Notes under the pieces: model-generated
What the model saw: only the letters and a program-made list of their open reading frames with translations
What the model was told of the DNA's origin: nothing
The model's database searches: none
Part shown: one piece after another, positions 16,389 to 25,293 of the stretch
How the letters are laid out: every line of letters begins with the position of its first letter
Numbering within the stretch: the stretch's first letter is position 1
Assembly (NCBI RefSeq): GCF_038024105.1
Contig: NZ_CP150661.1
Coordinates: 496,001 to 560,000, forward strand
Length of the DNA stretch: 64,000 nt
From: Polaribacter butkevichii
Lineage (GTDB): Bacteria; Bacteroidota; Bacteroidia; Flavobacteriales; Flavobacteriaceae
Direction: 5' to 3'
Position numbers and translations under genes: made by a program

Positions 16389-17936
16389 CTACTTAGGGCT
16401 ATAAACCGCACATGGTATAATCATTTCTTCAAGAGAAACGCCTCCGTGTTGATAGGTGTTTTTATAGTATTTTACAAAGTGATTAAAGTTATTTGGATAG
16501 GCAAAAAATAGGTCTTCTTTTGCAAAAACAAAAGAACTATTCATTGCAATGGTTGGTAAAAATATGTCTTTAGGATTTTTTACAGCATATACATCTTTGT
16601 CTTCGTAGGTAAGGCTTTTACCTGTTTTGTAGCGCAGGTTTGCACTAATGTTTTTATCGCCAATTACTTTTGTTGGGTTTTTACAATTTATGGTTCCGTG
16701 ATCTGTAGTAATAATTAACTTCTGACCTAATTGTTGTGCTTTTTGTATAATATCGAACAAAGGAGAGTTTTTAAACCAACTTAAAGTAAGACTTCTATAA
16801 GCTTTGTCGTCTCCTGCCAGTTCTTTAATAACTTCCATTTCTGTTTTAGAGTGCGATAGCATATCAACAAAATTATACACCACAGCCGTTAAATCGTTTT
16901 GTTTTGTTCCGTTGTAATTATCGGCTAAATCTTTACCATTTTTTAGGTTGGTAATTTTGTAATACTCGTGTTTTATATTTAAGCCTAAACGTTTTATTTG
17001 TGCAGATAAAAAGTCGTTTTCATATAAGTTCATACCGCCTTCATCTGTATCGTTTTTCCAAAAATTTGGATATTTTTTTTCCATTTCAGAAGGCATTAAT
17101 CCAGAAAAAATAGCGTTTCTAGCATATTGTGTTGCCGTTGGTAGAATAGAAAAATAAGAATATTCTTCGTCTTTTTTATAAAAGTTATTAATTAATGGTT
17201 CTAAAACTTTGTATTGATCGTAACGTAAATTATCTATAACCACCCATAAAACACCGTGGTCTTTGTTTAATTGTGGTACTACATAATCTTTAAATAAGGT
17301 ATGCGAAAAAGTAGGTTTATCGTGTGCTGTTAAAAAATCTTCGTAATTTTTTTTGATAAATTTAAAAAACTGACTGTTGGCTTCTTGTTTTTGACTTTCT
17401 AAAATTCCTAACATTCCGGGATCGCTAATGTTTTCTAGTTCCAACTCCCAGTGTACTAGTTTTTTGTAAAGGTCAATCCATTCTTCATAAGAATTTACCA
17501 TGGCCAAATCCATAGATATTTTTCTAAATTCTTGCTGATAACTAGATGTTGTTTTTTCTGATACCAAACGAGAATTGTCTAAATTCTTTTTTAAACTTAA
17601 TAATATCTGATTTGGGTTTACTGGTTTTATTAAATAATCTGCAATTTTAGAACCAATTGCTTCTTCCATTATATACTCTTCTTCACTTTTAGTAATCATT
17701 ACAACAGGCAAATTTGCTTGTTTCTGTTTAATTTCTGCAAGTGTATCTAAACCTGTTAATCCAGGCATATTCTCGTCTAAAAAAACGATATCAAAATTTT
17801 GTTCTCCTACTAAATCTATAGCATCTGCACCATTTGTACAAGTAGTTACTTTGTAATTTTTGTGTTCTAAAAAGAGAATGTGAGGCTTTAATAATTCTAT
17901 CTCATCATCAACCCATAAAATTTGTATACTGCTCAT
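16389..17936 (-). CDS. porX: PorX: response regulator with PglZ-type phosphatase domain
   Basis: A 515-residue two-domain protein. The receiver domain (1-120) has acidic residues Asp10, Asp11 and Glu12, phospho-acceptor Asp54 (VFLDENMPG), Thr82 and Lys104. The C-terminal alkaline-phosphatase-like PglZ domain (about 210-515) has VVIDNLRYDQY, LPTATQYARNAIFSG, TTDHGT with metal ligands, and HFVKYYKNTYQHGGVSLEEMI at the end. PorX works with the kinase PorY to control type IX secretion genes in Porphyromonas and relatives. Its presence matches the T9SS substrate encoded just downstream. It is divergent from the HD gene. Confidence 0.93.
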   Translation of the reverse strand: MSSIQILWVDDEIELLKPHILFLEHKNYKVTTCTNGADAIDLVGEQNFDIVFLDENMPGLTGLDTLAEIKQKQANLPVVMITKSEEEYIMEEAIGSKIADYLIKPVNPNQILLSLKKNLDNSRLVSEKTTSSYQQEFRKISMDLAMVNSYEEWIDLYKKLVHWELELENISDPGMLGILESQKQEANSQFFKFIKKNYEDFLTAHDKPTFSHTLFKDYVVPQLNKDHGVLWVVIDNLRYDQYKVLEPLINNFYKKDEEYSYFSILPTATQYARNAIFSGLMPSEMEKKYPNFWKNDTDEGGMNLYENDFLSAQIKRLGLNIKHEYYKITNLKNGKDLADNYNGTKQNDLTAVVYNFVDMLSHSKTEMEVIKELAGDDKAYRSLTLSWFKNSPLFDIIQKAQQLGQKLIITTDHGTINCKNPTKVIGDKNISANLRYKTGKSLTYEDKDVYAVKNPKDIFLPTIAMNSSFVFAKEDLFFAYPNNFNHFVKYYKNTYQHGGVSLEEMIIPCAVYSPK

Positions 17937-18143
17937 ATTTCGTTTATAATTTTAACATTTAACGATAAAAGTAACTAAATGTTATGCTTTTTTAGTTTTA
18001 AAAGTGATAAAATATTGCCAATTTTGTTTTTACTTCTATAAGAGTATTTTATGTTTTTTTTAATGCATAATAATTAAATTTTTTTTTTAAAATGTTTCTT
18101 TTTTATAATGATAATAGCGGTTAGGAAATTCTAAAACTATAAA

Positions 18144-18175
18144 TTTGCCAATTGGTGGTATTAATTTGTAATTTG
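18144..18175 (+). promoter_or_regulatory. candidate promoter of the HD-domain gene
   Basis: TTTG (18144-18147) and TAATTTG (18169-18175) are spaced by 21 nt, close to the Bacteroidota TTTG-N19-TAnnTTTG pattern. The stretch also holds AATTTGCCA twice (18142-18150 and 18171-18179). Transcription would start near 18181, leaving about a 20-nt leader before the TTG start codon. Confidence 0.35.
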
Positions 18176-18201
18176 CCACAGATTGATAAAAAACGTTTCT
18201 T

Positions 18202-19425
18202 TTGAAGAATAAAAAACATAATAAATTAAAGATACTAAATGATCCTATTTATGGATTTATACAGATACCAAACACTTTAATTTTTGATTTAATAGAACAT
18301 CCTTATTTTCAGCGTTTAAGAAGAATTGCTCAAATGGGTTTTTCTAATTTAGTGTATCCAGGGGCAAATCATACTCGTTTTCATCATGCAATTGGTTGTA
18401 TGCATTTAATGCAAAAAGCCGTAAGAGTGTTGCGTTTTAAACAGGTAAAAATTTCTGATGAAGAGGAAAATGCCATTTATATTGCTATTTTATTGCACGA
18501 TATTGGTCATGGAGCTTTTTCTCATGCACTAGAGCATAGTATTGTAAATGGAATTTCTCATGAAGAGATTTCATTAAAATTTATGAAAAAGTTAAATGAT
18601 GAGTTTAACGGAAAATTAGATTTAGCAATAGAAATTTTTGAAGGTAGGTATCATAGAAAATTTCTTTGTAAGTTAATTTCTAGTCAATTAGACATAGATC
18701 GGTTAGATTATTTAAAACGAGACAGCTTTTATACAGGTGTTACAGAAGGTAATATTTCTTCAGATAGGTTAATTGCCATGATGAATGTAAAAGATGATGA
18801 GTTGGTAATAGAAGGAAAAGGGATTTATTCTGTAGAAAACTTTTTAATAGCCAGACGTTTAATGTATTGGCAAGTATATTTGCATAAAACAGGTTTGGTG
18901 GCAGAAAACATGTTGGTAAATGTTTTAAGAAGAGCAAAAGAATTAGCAGAAAAAGGAGTGGAGTTATATACTAGTACTTCTTTAGGTTATTTTTTGTACA
19001 ACAAAATATCGCAAGAAAATTTTACAATAGAAACTTTAGAAATGTTTTCTAAACTAGATGATTATGATGTTATGTCTGCTATAAAAGAATGGACTAATCA
19101 TAGTGATAAAGTTTTATCTTTATTATCTAAAATGATTGTAGATAGAAAATTGTTACGCATAGAAATACAGCAAGATGCATTTAAAGAAAGTTATTTAGAT
19201 AAAAAATTAAATAAGGTTTCTAAAAAGTTTGATATTACATCAGAAGAAAGTAATTACTTTGTTTTTTCACAGCAAATAAGTAACCAAGCTTATAGTACAA
19301 ATAAACCTATTTATATCTTAAATAAAAAAGGAAAATTAATGGATATTGCAAAAGCATCAGATCAATTAAATCTGCAAGCGCTTACAAATCCTGTTGTAAA
19401 ATATTTTATTTGTTATCCAAAGTAA
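18202..19425 (+). CDS. HD-domain phosphohydrolase (dNTPase-like)
   Basis: A 407-residue HD protein with RFHHAIGCMHLM, LLHDIGHGAFSHALEH (HD metal site, about residue 97) and SSQLDIDRLDYLKRDSFYTGV. This is the dGTPase/SAMHD1-like layout, so hydrolysis of dNTPs or another nucleotide is plausible. The start codon is TTG: an in-frame stop lies at 18187-18189, there is no ATG between it and the conserved KHNKLKILNDPIYGFI start, and the next Met is about 45 residues further in. It leads a group of genes transcribed toward the lpx cluster but probably has its own promoter. Confidence 0.85.
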   Translation: MKNKKHNKLKILNDPIYGFIQIPNTLIFDLIEHPYFQRLRRIAQMGFSNLVYPGANHTRFHHAIGCMHLMQKAVRVLRFKQVKISDEEENAIYIAILLHDIGHGAFSHALEHSIVNGISHEEISLKFMKKLNDEFNGKLDLAIEIFEGRYHRKFLCKLISSQLDIDRLDYLKRDSFYTGVTEGNISSDRLIAMMNVKDDELVIEGKGIYSVENFLIARRLMYWQVYLHKTGLVAENMLVNVLRRAKELAEKGVELYTSTSLGYFLYNKISQENFTIETLEMFSKLDDYDVMSAIKEWTNHSDKVLSLLSKMIVDRKLLRIEIQQDAFKESYLDKKLNKVSKKFDITSEESNYFVFSQQISNQAYSTNKPIYILNKKGKLMDIAKASDQLNLQALTNPVVKYFICYPK

Positions 19426-19457
19426 TAAGGATATTAGCCTAATCGTTATAATTTTTA

Positions 19458-19465
19458 TATTTTTG
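19458..19465 (+). promoter_or_regulatory. candidate -7 box (TATTTTTG) for the lpxD operon
   Basis: TATTTTTG fits TAnnTTTG. It lies 6 nt before the lpxD ATG, so the message would be almost leaderless. No convincing -33 element is visible. Confidence 0.35.
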
Positions 19466-19471
19466 CCTTTA

Positions 19472-20515
19472 ATGAAATTTACAGCACAAAAAATAGCAGA
19501 GATTTTAGAGGGTGATGTTATTGGAAATCCCAATATAGAAGTTTCTAAATTAGCTAAAATAGAAGAAGGAGAAAAAGGTTCTATAACCTTTCTTTCTAAT
19601 TTAAAATACAAATCTTTTTTATATACAACAAATGCTTCAGTTGTTATTGTTAATAGGAGTTTTCAACCAGAAAAAGACTATAAAGCAACTTTAATAAAAG
19701 TAGAAAATGCGTATGAAGCATTTTCTCAAATATTAGCATTCTATAATGATGTAAAAAATAATAAGACGGGTAGAGAAGTACCTAATTTCATTTCTGATTC
19801 AGCAAAAATTGGTAAAAATGAATATATTGGTGCCTTCTCATATATAGGAGAAAATGTGGTTCTTGGAGAAAATGTAAAGATTTATCCAAATGCTTACATT
19901 GGTGATAATAGTTTAATAGGTGACAATTGTGTTATTTTTTCTGGAGTAAAAATTTATTCTGATACAATAATAGGTAATAATTGTAAAATACATTCGGGTA
20001 GTATTATTGGTGCAGACGGTTTTGGTTTTGCTCCAAATAAAAACGGAGAATATAAAGCAATACCACAAATAGGTAATGTTCTAATAGAAGATAATGTAGA
20101 TATAGGTTCTGCTTGCACTATAGATAGAGCCACTATGGGATCTACCATTATACGTAAAGGTGTTAAGTTAGATAACCAAATACAAGTTGCCCATAATGTA
20201 GAAATTGGTAAAAACACGGTAATTGCTGCCCAAACAGGTATTGCGGGTTCAACAAAAATTGGTGAAAATTGTATGATTGGTGGTCAAGTAGGTTTTGTAG
20301 GTCATATAACGGTAGGTAATAATGTAAAAATTTTAGCACAAGCCGGTATCTCTAAAAACTTAAAAGATGATGAGATTGTAAACGGATCTCCAGCATTTAA
20401 AATACAAGATTTTAATAAAAGTTCTGTCTATTTTAGAAATTTACCTAAAATGGCTTCGAAAATTAACAATATAGAAAAAGAGTTGAAGACTCAAAAATCG
20501 ATCTTAAATGAGTAA
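19472..20515 (+). CDS. lpxD: UDP-3-O-(3-hydroxyacyl)glucosamine N-acyltransferase
   Basis: LpxD adds the N-linked 3-hydroxyacyl chain in lipid A synthesis, at the cytoplasmic face of the inner membrane. The 347-residue product has the N-terminal uridine-binding domain (FTAQKIAEILEGDVIGN; VSKLAKIEEGEKGSITFLSN), hexapeptide left-handed beta-helix repeats from about 100 to 310, and the catalytic His in QVAHNVEIG. I use ATG 19472; a TTG three codons upstream (19463) is unnecessary. It overlaps lpxC/fabZ by 8 bp, so the two are coupled. Confidence 0.93.
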   Translation: MKFTAQKIAEILEGDVIGNPNIEVSKLAKIEEGEKGSITFLSNLKYKSFLYTTNASVVIVNRSFQPEKDYKATLIKVENAYEAFSQILAFYNDVKNNKTGREVPNFISDSAKIGKNEYIGAFSYIGENVVLGENVKIYPNAYIGDNSLIGDNCVIFSGVKIYSDTIIGNNCKIHSGSIIGADGFGFAPNKNGEYKAIPQIGNVLIEDNVDIGSACTIDRATMGSTIIRKGVKLDNQIQVAHNVEIGKNTVIAAQTGIAGSTKIGENCMIGGQVGFVGHITVGNNVKILAQAGISKNLKDDEIVNGSPAFKIQDFNKSSVYFRNLPKMASKINNIEKELKTQKSILNE

Positions 20516-21899
20516 GAAACAAAAAACGATTCAAAGAGAAGTAAGTTTATCTGGTGTTGGTATACACACTGGTAATACAGTAAACATGACCATAAAACCT
20601 GCACCTATAAATCATGGCTTTGCTTTTAGTAGAGTAGATTTAGAAGGATCGCCAATTATTGCGGCAAAGGCAGAATATGTAGTCAACACACAAAGAGGAA
20701 CAAATCTAGAAAAAAATGGTGTTCAAATTCAGACTTCAGAGCATGTTTTGGCAGCTGCTGTAGGTTTAGATATAGATAACCTTTTAATAGAACTAGATTC
20801 TTCTGAACCTCCAATTATGGATGGTTCTTCTAAATACTTTGTAGAAGCTTTAGAAAAAGCCGGAATCGAAGAACAAGATGCTGATATTGAGGAGTATGTA
20901 GTGAAAGAAATTATATCTTTTAAAGATGAAGTTTCTGGTAGTGAAATTATTTTAATGCCATCTGATGAATACCAAGTTACGGCTATGGTAGATTTTGGTA
21001 CCAAAATATTAGGAACTCAAAATGCAAATTTAGAGAAGATTTCTGATTTTAAAGAAGAAATTGCTGCAGCAAGAACGTTTAGTTTTTTACACGAAATTGA
21101 AATGCTTTTAGAGCACGACCTTATTAAAGGAGGTGATTTAAATAATGCTATTGTTTATGTAGACAAAGAACTGTCTGCCGAAACCATGGAAAAATTAAAA
21201 AAAGCATTTAAAAAAGAAGATATTGCTATTAAACCAAATGGTATTTTAGACAACCTAACTTTACATTGGGCAAATGAAGCTGCAAGACATAAGTTATTAG
21301 ATGTTATTGGAGACTTAGCTTTAGTTGGTATTCGTATTAAAGGAAAAGTAATTGCCAATAAACCAGGACACTTAATTAATACTCAATTTGCTAAAAAATT
21401 AGCAAAAATTATTAAATTAGAAAAAAGAAACAATGTCCCTTCGTATGATTTGAATTTACCTCCTTTATTGGACATTCATCAAATTATGGACATTCTTCCT
21501 CACAGACCACCGTTCTTATTAATTGATAGAATTATAGAACTTTCTGATAAACATGTTGTTGGAATGAAGAATGTAACCATGAACGAAAACTTTTTTGTAG
21601 GTCATTTTCCAGGTTCACCAGTAATGCCAGGAGTTTTACAGGTAGAAGCCATGGCACAGTGTGGTGGAGTTTTAGTGTTAAATACAGTTCCAGATCCAGA
21701 AAATTACTTAACGTACTTTATGAAGATGGATAATGTAAAATTTAAACAAAAAGTTTTACCTGGAGATACTATCATCTTTAAATGTGAGTTAATAACTCCT
21801 ATTAGAAGAGGGATTTGTCACATGCAAGCGTATGCTTATGCAAACGGAAAGTTAGTTGCAGAAGCAGAATTAATGGCACAAATTGCTAGAAAAAAATAA
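20508..21899 (+). CDS. lpxC/fabZ: bifunctional UDP-3-O-acyl-GlcNAc deacetylase / 3-hydroxyacyl-ACP dehydratase
   Basis: A 463-residue fusion typical of Bacteroidota. Residues 1-300 are LpxC, the zinc-dependent committed step of lipid A synthesis, with SEHVLAAAVGLDIDNL, MDGSS, AARTFSFLHEIE and HKLLDVIGDLAL. Residues about 310-463 are FabZ, which dehydrates 3-hydroxyacyl-ACP, with the ILPHRPPFLLIDRI active-site His and GHFPGSPVMPGVLQVEAMAQ active-site Glu. Joining the two balances 3-hydroxyacyl-ACP use between lipid A and fatty acids. It sits between lpxD and lpxA in one operon. Confidence 0.97.
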   Translation: MSKKQKTIQREVSLSGVGIHTGNTVNMTIKPAPINHGFAFSRVDLEGSPIIAAKAEYVVNTQRGTNLEKNGVQIQTSEHVLAAAVGLDIDNLLIELDSSEPPIMDGSSKYFVEALEKAGIEEQDADIEEYVVKEIISFKDEVSGSEIILMPSDEYQVTAMVDFGTKILGTQNANLEKISDFKEEIAAARTFSFLHEIEMLLEHDLIKGGDLNNAIVYVDKELSAETMEKLKKAFKKEDIAIKPNGILDNLTLHWANEAARHKLLDVIGDLALVGIRIKGKVIANKPGHLINTQFAKKLAKIIKLEKRNNVPSYDLNLPPLLDIHQIMDILPHRPPFLLIDRIIELSDKHVVGMKNVTMNENFFVGHFPGSPVMPGVLQVEAMAQCGGVLVLNTVPDPENYLTYFMKMDNVKFKQKVLPGDTIIFKCELITPIRRGICHMQAYAYANGKLVAEAELMAQIARKK

Positions 21900-21902
21900 A
21901 GT

Positions 21903-22688
21903 ATGAATCAACCACTAGCGTATGTACATCCGCAAGCAAAAATAGCTAGAAACGTAGTTATAGAACCATTTACAACTATTCATAATAATGTAACCATCGG
22001 TTCTGGTACTTGGATAGGATCTAATGTAACTATAATGGAAGGCGCTAAAATTGGCGAAAATTGTAGAATTTTTCCAGGGGCAGTAATTTCTGCAATACCT
22101 CAAGATTTAAAATTTAATGACGAGGAGACTACCGTAGAAATAGGTAACAATGTTACTATTAGAGAATGTGTTACCATCAATAGAGGTACGGCAGATAGAA
22201 TGAAAACAAAAATAGGGGACAACTGTTTAATTATGGCTTATTGCCATATTGCACACGATACTCTTGTTGGCGATAATTGTATTTTTTCTAACAATACAAC
22301 ATTAGCAGGTCATGTAACTATTGGAGACAACGTTGTGTTGGCAGGTATGGTTGCTGTACATCAATTTGCATCTGTAGGTAATCATGCTTTTGTAACCGGA
22401 GGTTCTTTGGTTAGAAAAGACGTACCTCCGTTTGTTAAAGCAGCAAGAGAACCACTTTCTTATGTTGGTATTAACTCTGTAGGATTACGTAGAAGAGGAT
22501 TTACCACAGAAAAAATAAGAGAGATTCAAGATATTTACAGAATACTTTTTCAAAAAAATTATAATAATTCCCAAGCAATCGATATCATAGAAGCAGAAAT
22601 GGAAGCAACTCCAGAACGCGATGAAATCATTCAATTTATTAAAGATTCGCATAGAGGAATTATGAAAGGATATTATAAAGCTAATTAA
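21903..22688 (+). CDS. lpxA: acyl-ACP--UDP-N-acetylglucosamine O-acyltransferase
   Basis: LpxA catalyses the first acylation of UDP-GlcNAc in lipid A synthesis. The 261-residue protein is a left-handed beta-helix of hexapeptide repeats (1-190) with the catalytic His region AYCHIAHDTLVGDNC and the conserved NRGTADRM and AGMVAVHQFASVG segments. A C-terminal helical domain begins at GLRRRGFT. It starts 3 bp after lpxC/fabZ and 9 bp before efp, so it is clearly in the operon. Confidence 0.97.
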   Translation: MNQPLAYVHPQAKIARNVVIEPFTTIHNNVTIGSGTWIGSNVTIMEGAKIGENCRIFPGAVISAIPQDLKFNDEETTVEIGNNVTIRECVTINRGTADRMKTKIGDNCLIMAYCHIAHDTLVGDNCIFSNNTTLAGHVTIGDNVVLAGMVAVHQFASVGNHAFVTGGSLVRKDVPPFVKAAREPLSYVGINSVGLRRRGFTTEKIREIQDIYRILFQKNYNNSQAIDIIEAEMEATPERDEIIQFIKDSHRGIMKGYYKAN

Positions 22689-22697
22689 AAAACAGAA

Positions 22698-23264
22698 ATG
22701 GCAACAACATCAGATATTAGAAATGGATTGTGTATTAAATACAATAACGATATATACAAAATAGTAGAATTTTTACATGTTAAACCAGGTAAAGGTCCTG
22801 CATTTGTAAGAACAAAATTAAAAAGTGTTACCAATGGTAAGGTAGTAGATAATACGTTTCCTGCAGGAAGAAAAATAGATGATGTAAGAGTAGAAACACA
22901 CAAGTTTCAGTTTTTATATCATGATGGAGAGTTTTATCATTTTATGAACGAAGCAGATTATTCTCAGATTCGTTTATTAGAAGCTGCTCTAGATAATCCT
23001 GGATTAATGAAAGAAGGAGAAATTGTTACTATTATTATCAATTCTGAAGATAATATGCCACTTTCTGTAGATTTACCAGCAAGTGTTATTTTAGAAGTTA
23101 CACATGCAGAACCTGGTGTTAAAGGAAATACAGCAACAAATGCTACAAAACCTGCAACCGTAGAAACAGGAGCTATAGTAAATGTACCATTGTTTATTAA
23201 TGAAGGTGATAAAATTAAAATAGAAACCACTAAAGGTACTTACCAAGAACGTATTAAAGAATAG
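22698..23264 (+). CDS. efp: translation elongation factor P
   Basis: EF-P relieves ribosome stalling at proline runs. The 188-residue product has three beta-barrel domains. The tip loop of domain I reads KPGKGPAF with Lys32 where other EF-Ps are modified. The C-terminal signature is INEGDKIKIETTKGTYQERI. No EpmA or EpmB gene is in the window. Its place between two lipid A acyltransferase genes is an order I recall in other Flavobacteriaceae and probably reflects shared growth control. Confidence 0.96.
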   Translation: MATTSDIRNGLCIKYNNDIYKIVEFLHVKPGKGPAFVRTKLKSVTNGKVVDNTFPAGRKIDDVRVETHKFQFLYHDGEFYHFMNEADYSQIRLLEAALDNPGLMKEGEIVTIIINSEDNMPLSVDLPASVILEVTHAEPGVKGNTATNATKPATVETGAIVNVPLFINEGDKIKIETTKGTYQERIKE

Positions 23265-23289
23265 ATTGTTAGCAATACGTTTTAGGCAA

Positions 23290-23318
23290 TATGCTTAAAG
23301 CTTATTGCATAAAGCATA
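23290..23318. repeat. small inverted repeat TATGCTT/AAGCATA between efp and lpxD2
   Basis: TATGCTT (23290-23296) and AAGCATA (23312-23318) pair perfectly. Around them GCAATA/TATTGC forms a competing pair. The 63-bp gap is almost filled by these overlapping palindromes. There is no T-tract on the sense strand, so it is more like an intergenic palindromic repeat than a terminator. Confidence 0.4.
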
Positions 23319-23327
23319 TAGCAAGTA

Positions 23328-24254
23328 ATGAAATTCAAAAAACCACAAACGCTACAAGAAATTGCATCATTAATTAATGTAAATTATATAGGTGATGCAA
23401 ATTTTGAAATTTCAGGGATCAATGAAATTCATGTTGTAACCAAAGGAGATATCGTTTTTGTAGATCATCCAAAGTATTATGAAAAAGCATTAAATTCTGC
23501 AGCAACTACTATTTTAATTAATAAAGAAGTAGCGTGTCCAGAAGGAAAAGCCTTGTTAATTTCAGACGATCCATTTCGTGATTTTAATAAAATAACAAAG
23601 CATTTTAATCCTTTTATAGCTTCTAAAGTTAGTATTTCGGATTCTGCGGTTATTGGAGAAAATACAATAATTCAACCAAATGTTTTTGTTGGTAACCATG
23701 TAACTATTGGTCAAAATTGTGTAATTCATCCTAATGTTACTATTTATGATCATTCTGTAATTGGTAATAATGTTACCATTCATGCAAATACCGTTTTAGG
23801 CGCAGATGCATTTTATTATAAAAACAGACCCGAAGGATTTGATAAATTAATTTCTGGTGGAAGAGTTGTTTTAGAAGACGACGTGGATTTAGGTGCATCT
23901 TGTACAATAGATAAAGGTGTTACCGGAGATACAACCATTGGAAAAGGTACCAAAATTGATAATCAGGTTCATGTTGGGCATGATACCAAAATTGGAAAAA
24001 AATGTTTAATAGCATCACAAACTGGTATTGCTGGTTGTGTAATTATTGAAGATGAAGTAACCATTTGGGGACAAGTAGGTACAAATAGCGGAATTACAAT
24101 AGGCAAAGGAGCTGTAATTCTAGGGCAAACAGGAGTTACAAAGTCTGTTGCAGGAGGAAAAAGTTATTTTGGAACACCAGTTTCAGAATCAAGAGAAAAG
24201 TTAAAAGAAATGGCAGAAATAAAACGATTTTTAAAAGAGAGAAAGAATTCTTAA
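23328..24254 (+). CDS. second LpxD-like hexapeptide acyltransferase
   Basis: A 308-residue LpxD homologue with the uridine-binding-like N-terminus (LQEIASLINVNYIGDANFEISGINEI shortened: LQEIASLIN, ISGINEIH, DIVFVDHPKYYEKAL) and hexapeptide helix repeats 105-285, including QVHVGHDTKIG with the expected His. It is about 40 residues shorter than lpxD at 19472 and lacks the C-terminal helical extension. It may N-acylate another UDP-sugar, make a lipid A variant, or be a divergent duplicate. Paired LpxD-like genes around efp are a pattern I recall in flavobacteria. Confidence 0.8.
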   Translation: MKFKKPQTLQEIASLINVNYIGDANFEISGINEIHVVTKGDIVFVDHPKYYEKALNSAATTILINKEVACPEGKALLISDDPFRDFNKITKHFNPFIASKVSISDSAVIGENTIIQPNVFVGNHVTIGQNCVIHPNVTIYDHSVIGNNVTIHANTVLGADAFYYKNRPEGFDKLISGGRVVLEDDVDLGASCTIDKGVTGDTTIGKGTKIDNQVHVGHDTKIGKKCLIASQTGIAGCVIIEDEVTIWGQVGTNSGITIGKGAVILGQTGVTKSVAGGKSYFGTPVSESREKLKEMAEIKRFLKERKNS

Positions 24255-24315
24255 AATCCTTTTTTAAAAACAATCAATAAACTATTTTTGCGTAACAAAA
24301 TTAAATATCAAACCA

Positions 24316-25188
24316 ATGAGTGTTTTAGTAAATAAGAATTCAAAAATTATTGTTCAAGGTTTTACAGGTAGTGAAGGTACTTTTCACGCTGGTCAAATGA
24401 TTGATTATGGAACGAATGTTGTTGGAGGTGTAACTCCAGGAAAAGGAGGTCAAGTACATTTAGGAAAACCTGTTTTTAACACAGTAAAAGAATCTGTAGA
24501 TAAAGTAGGTGCAGATACATCAATTATTTTTGTACCACCAGCTTTTGCTGCGGATGCAATTATGGAATCTGCAGATGCAGGAATTAAAGTAATTATTTGT
24601 ATTACAGAAGGAATTCCTACAGCAGATATGGTAAAGGTAAAAGCTTACATAGATAATAAAGATTGTAGATTAGTTGGTCCTAACTGTCCAGGAGTAATTA
24701 CTCCAGATGAAGCTAAAGTTGGTATTATGCCAGGTTTTATTTTCAAAAAAGGTAGAGTAGGTATTGTATCTAAATCTGGTACGTTAACTTATGAAGCAGC
24801 AGACCAAGTTGTAAAACAAGGTTACGGAATTACAACAGCAATTGGTATTGGTGGAGATCCAATTATTGGAACGACTACTAAAGAAGCCGTTGAGTTGTTA
24901 ATGAATGACCCAGAAACAGAAGCAATTGTTATGATTGGTGAAATTGGTGGTAATTTAGAAGCAGAAGCTGCACAATGGATTAAAGCGGATGGAAACAGAA
25001 AACCAGTTGTTGGTTTTATCGCAGGTCAAACTGCACCAGCAGGAAGAACAATGGGGCATGCAGGTGCTATTGTTGGTGGCGCTGATGATACAGCACAAGC
25101 AAAAATGAAAATTTTAGCAGAAAACGGAATTCACGTTGTGAGTTCTCCAGCTAAAATTGGTGAAATGATTGCAAAAGTATTAAAGTAA
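24316..25188 (+). CDS. sucD: succinate--CoA ligase (ADP-forming) subunit alpha
   Basis: The alpha subunit binds CoA and carries the phosphohistidine of succinyl-CoA synthetase, a TCA cycle enzyme. The 290-residue product has [15 protein letters not shown] (CoA-binding), [29 protein letters not shown] and the active-site [10 protein letters not shown]. The length is normal. The beta subunit gene sucC is not adjacent, as is usual in this lineage. A strong terminator follows at 25236. Confidence 0.96.
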   Translation: MSVLVNKNSKIIVQGFTGSEGTFHAGQMIDYGTNVVGGVTPGKGGQVHLGKPVFNTVKESVDKVGADTSIIFVPPAFAADAIMESADAGIKVIICITEGIPTADMVKVKAYIDNKDCRLVGPNCPGVITPDEAKVGIMPGFIFKKGRVGIVSKSGTLTYEAADQVVKQGYGITTAIGIGGDPIIGTTTKEAVELLMNDPETEAIVMIGEIGGNLEAEAAQWIKADGNRKPVVGFIAGQTAPAGRTMGHAGAIVGGADDTAQAKMKILAENGIHVVSSPAKIGEMIAKVLK

Positions 25189-25235
25189 ATCAATTTTCAT
25201 TAACAAACTGTTAAAGTTTTGTGATAAAATAGTAT

Positions 25236-25269
25236 AAACTCCGATGAATTCGTAAATTCATCGGAGTTT
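25236..25269 (+). terminator. intrinsic terminator after sucD
   Basis: A perfect 15-bp stem, AAACTCCGATGAATT (25236-25250) and AATTCATCGGAGTTT (25255-25269), with a CGTA loop and a following T-run. It ends the lpx-efp-sucD transcription block. Confidence 0.9.
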
Positions 25270-25293
25270 TTTATTTCAACCAAAATTATTATT

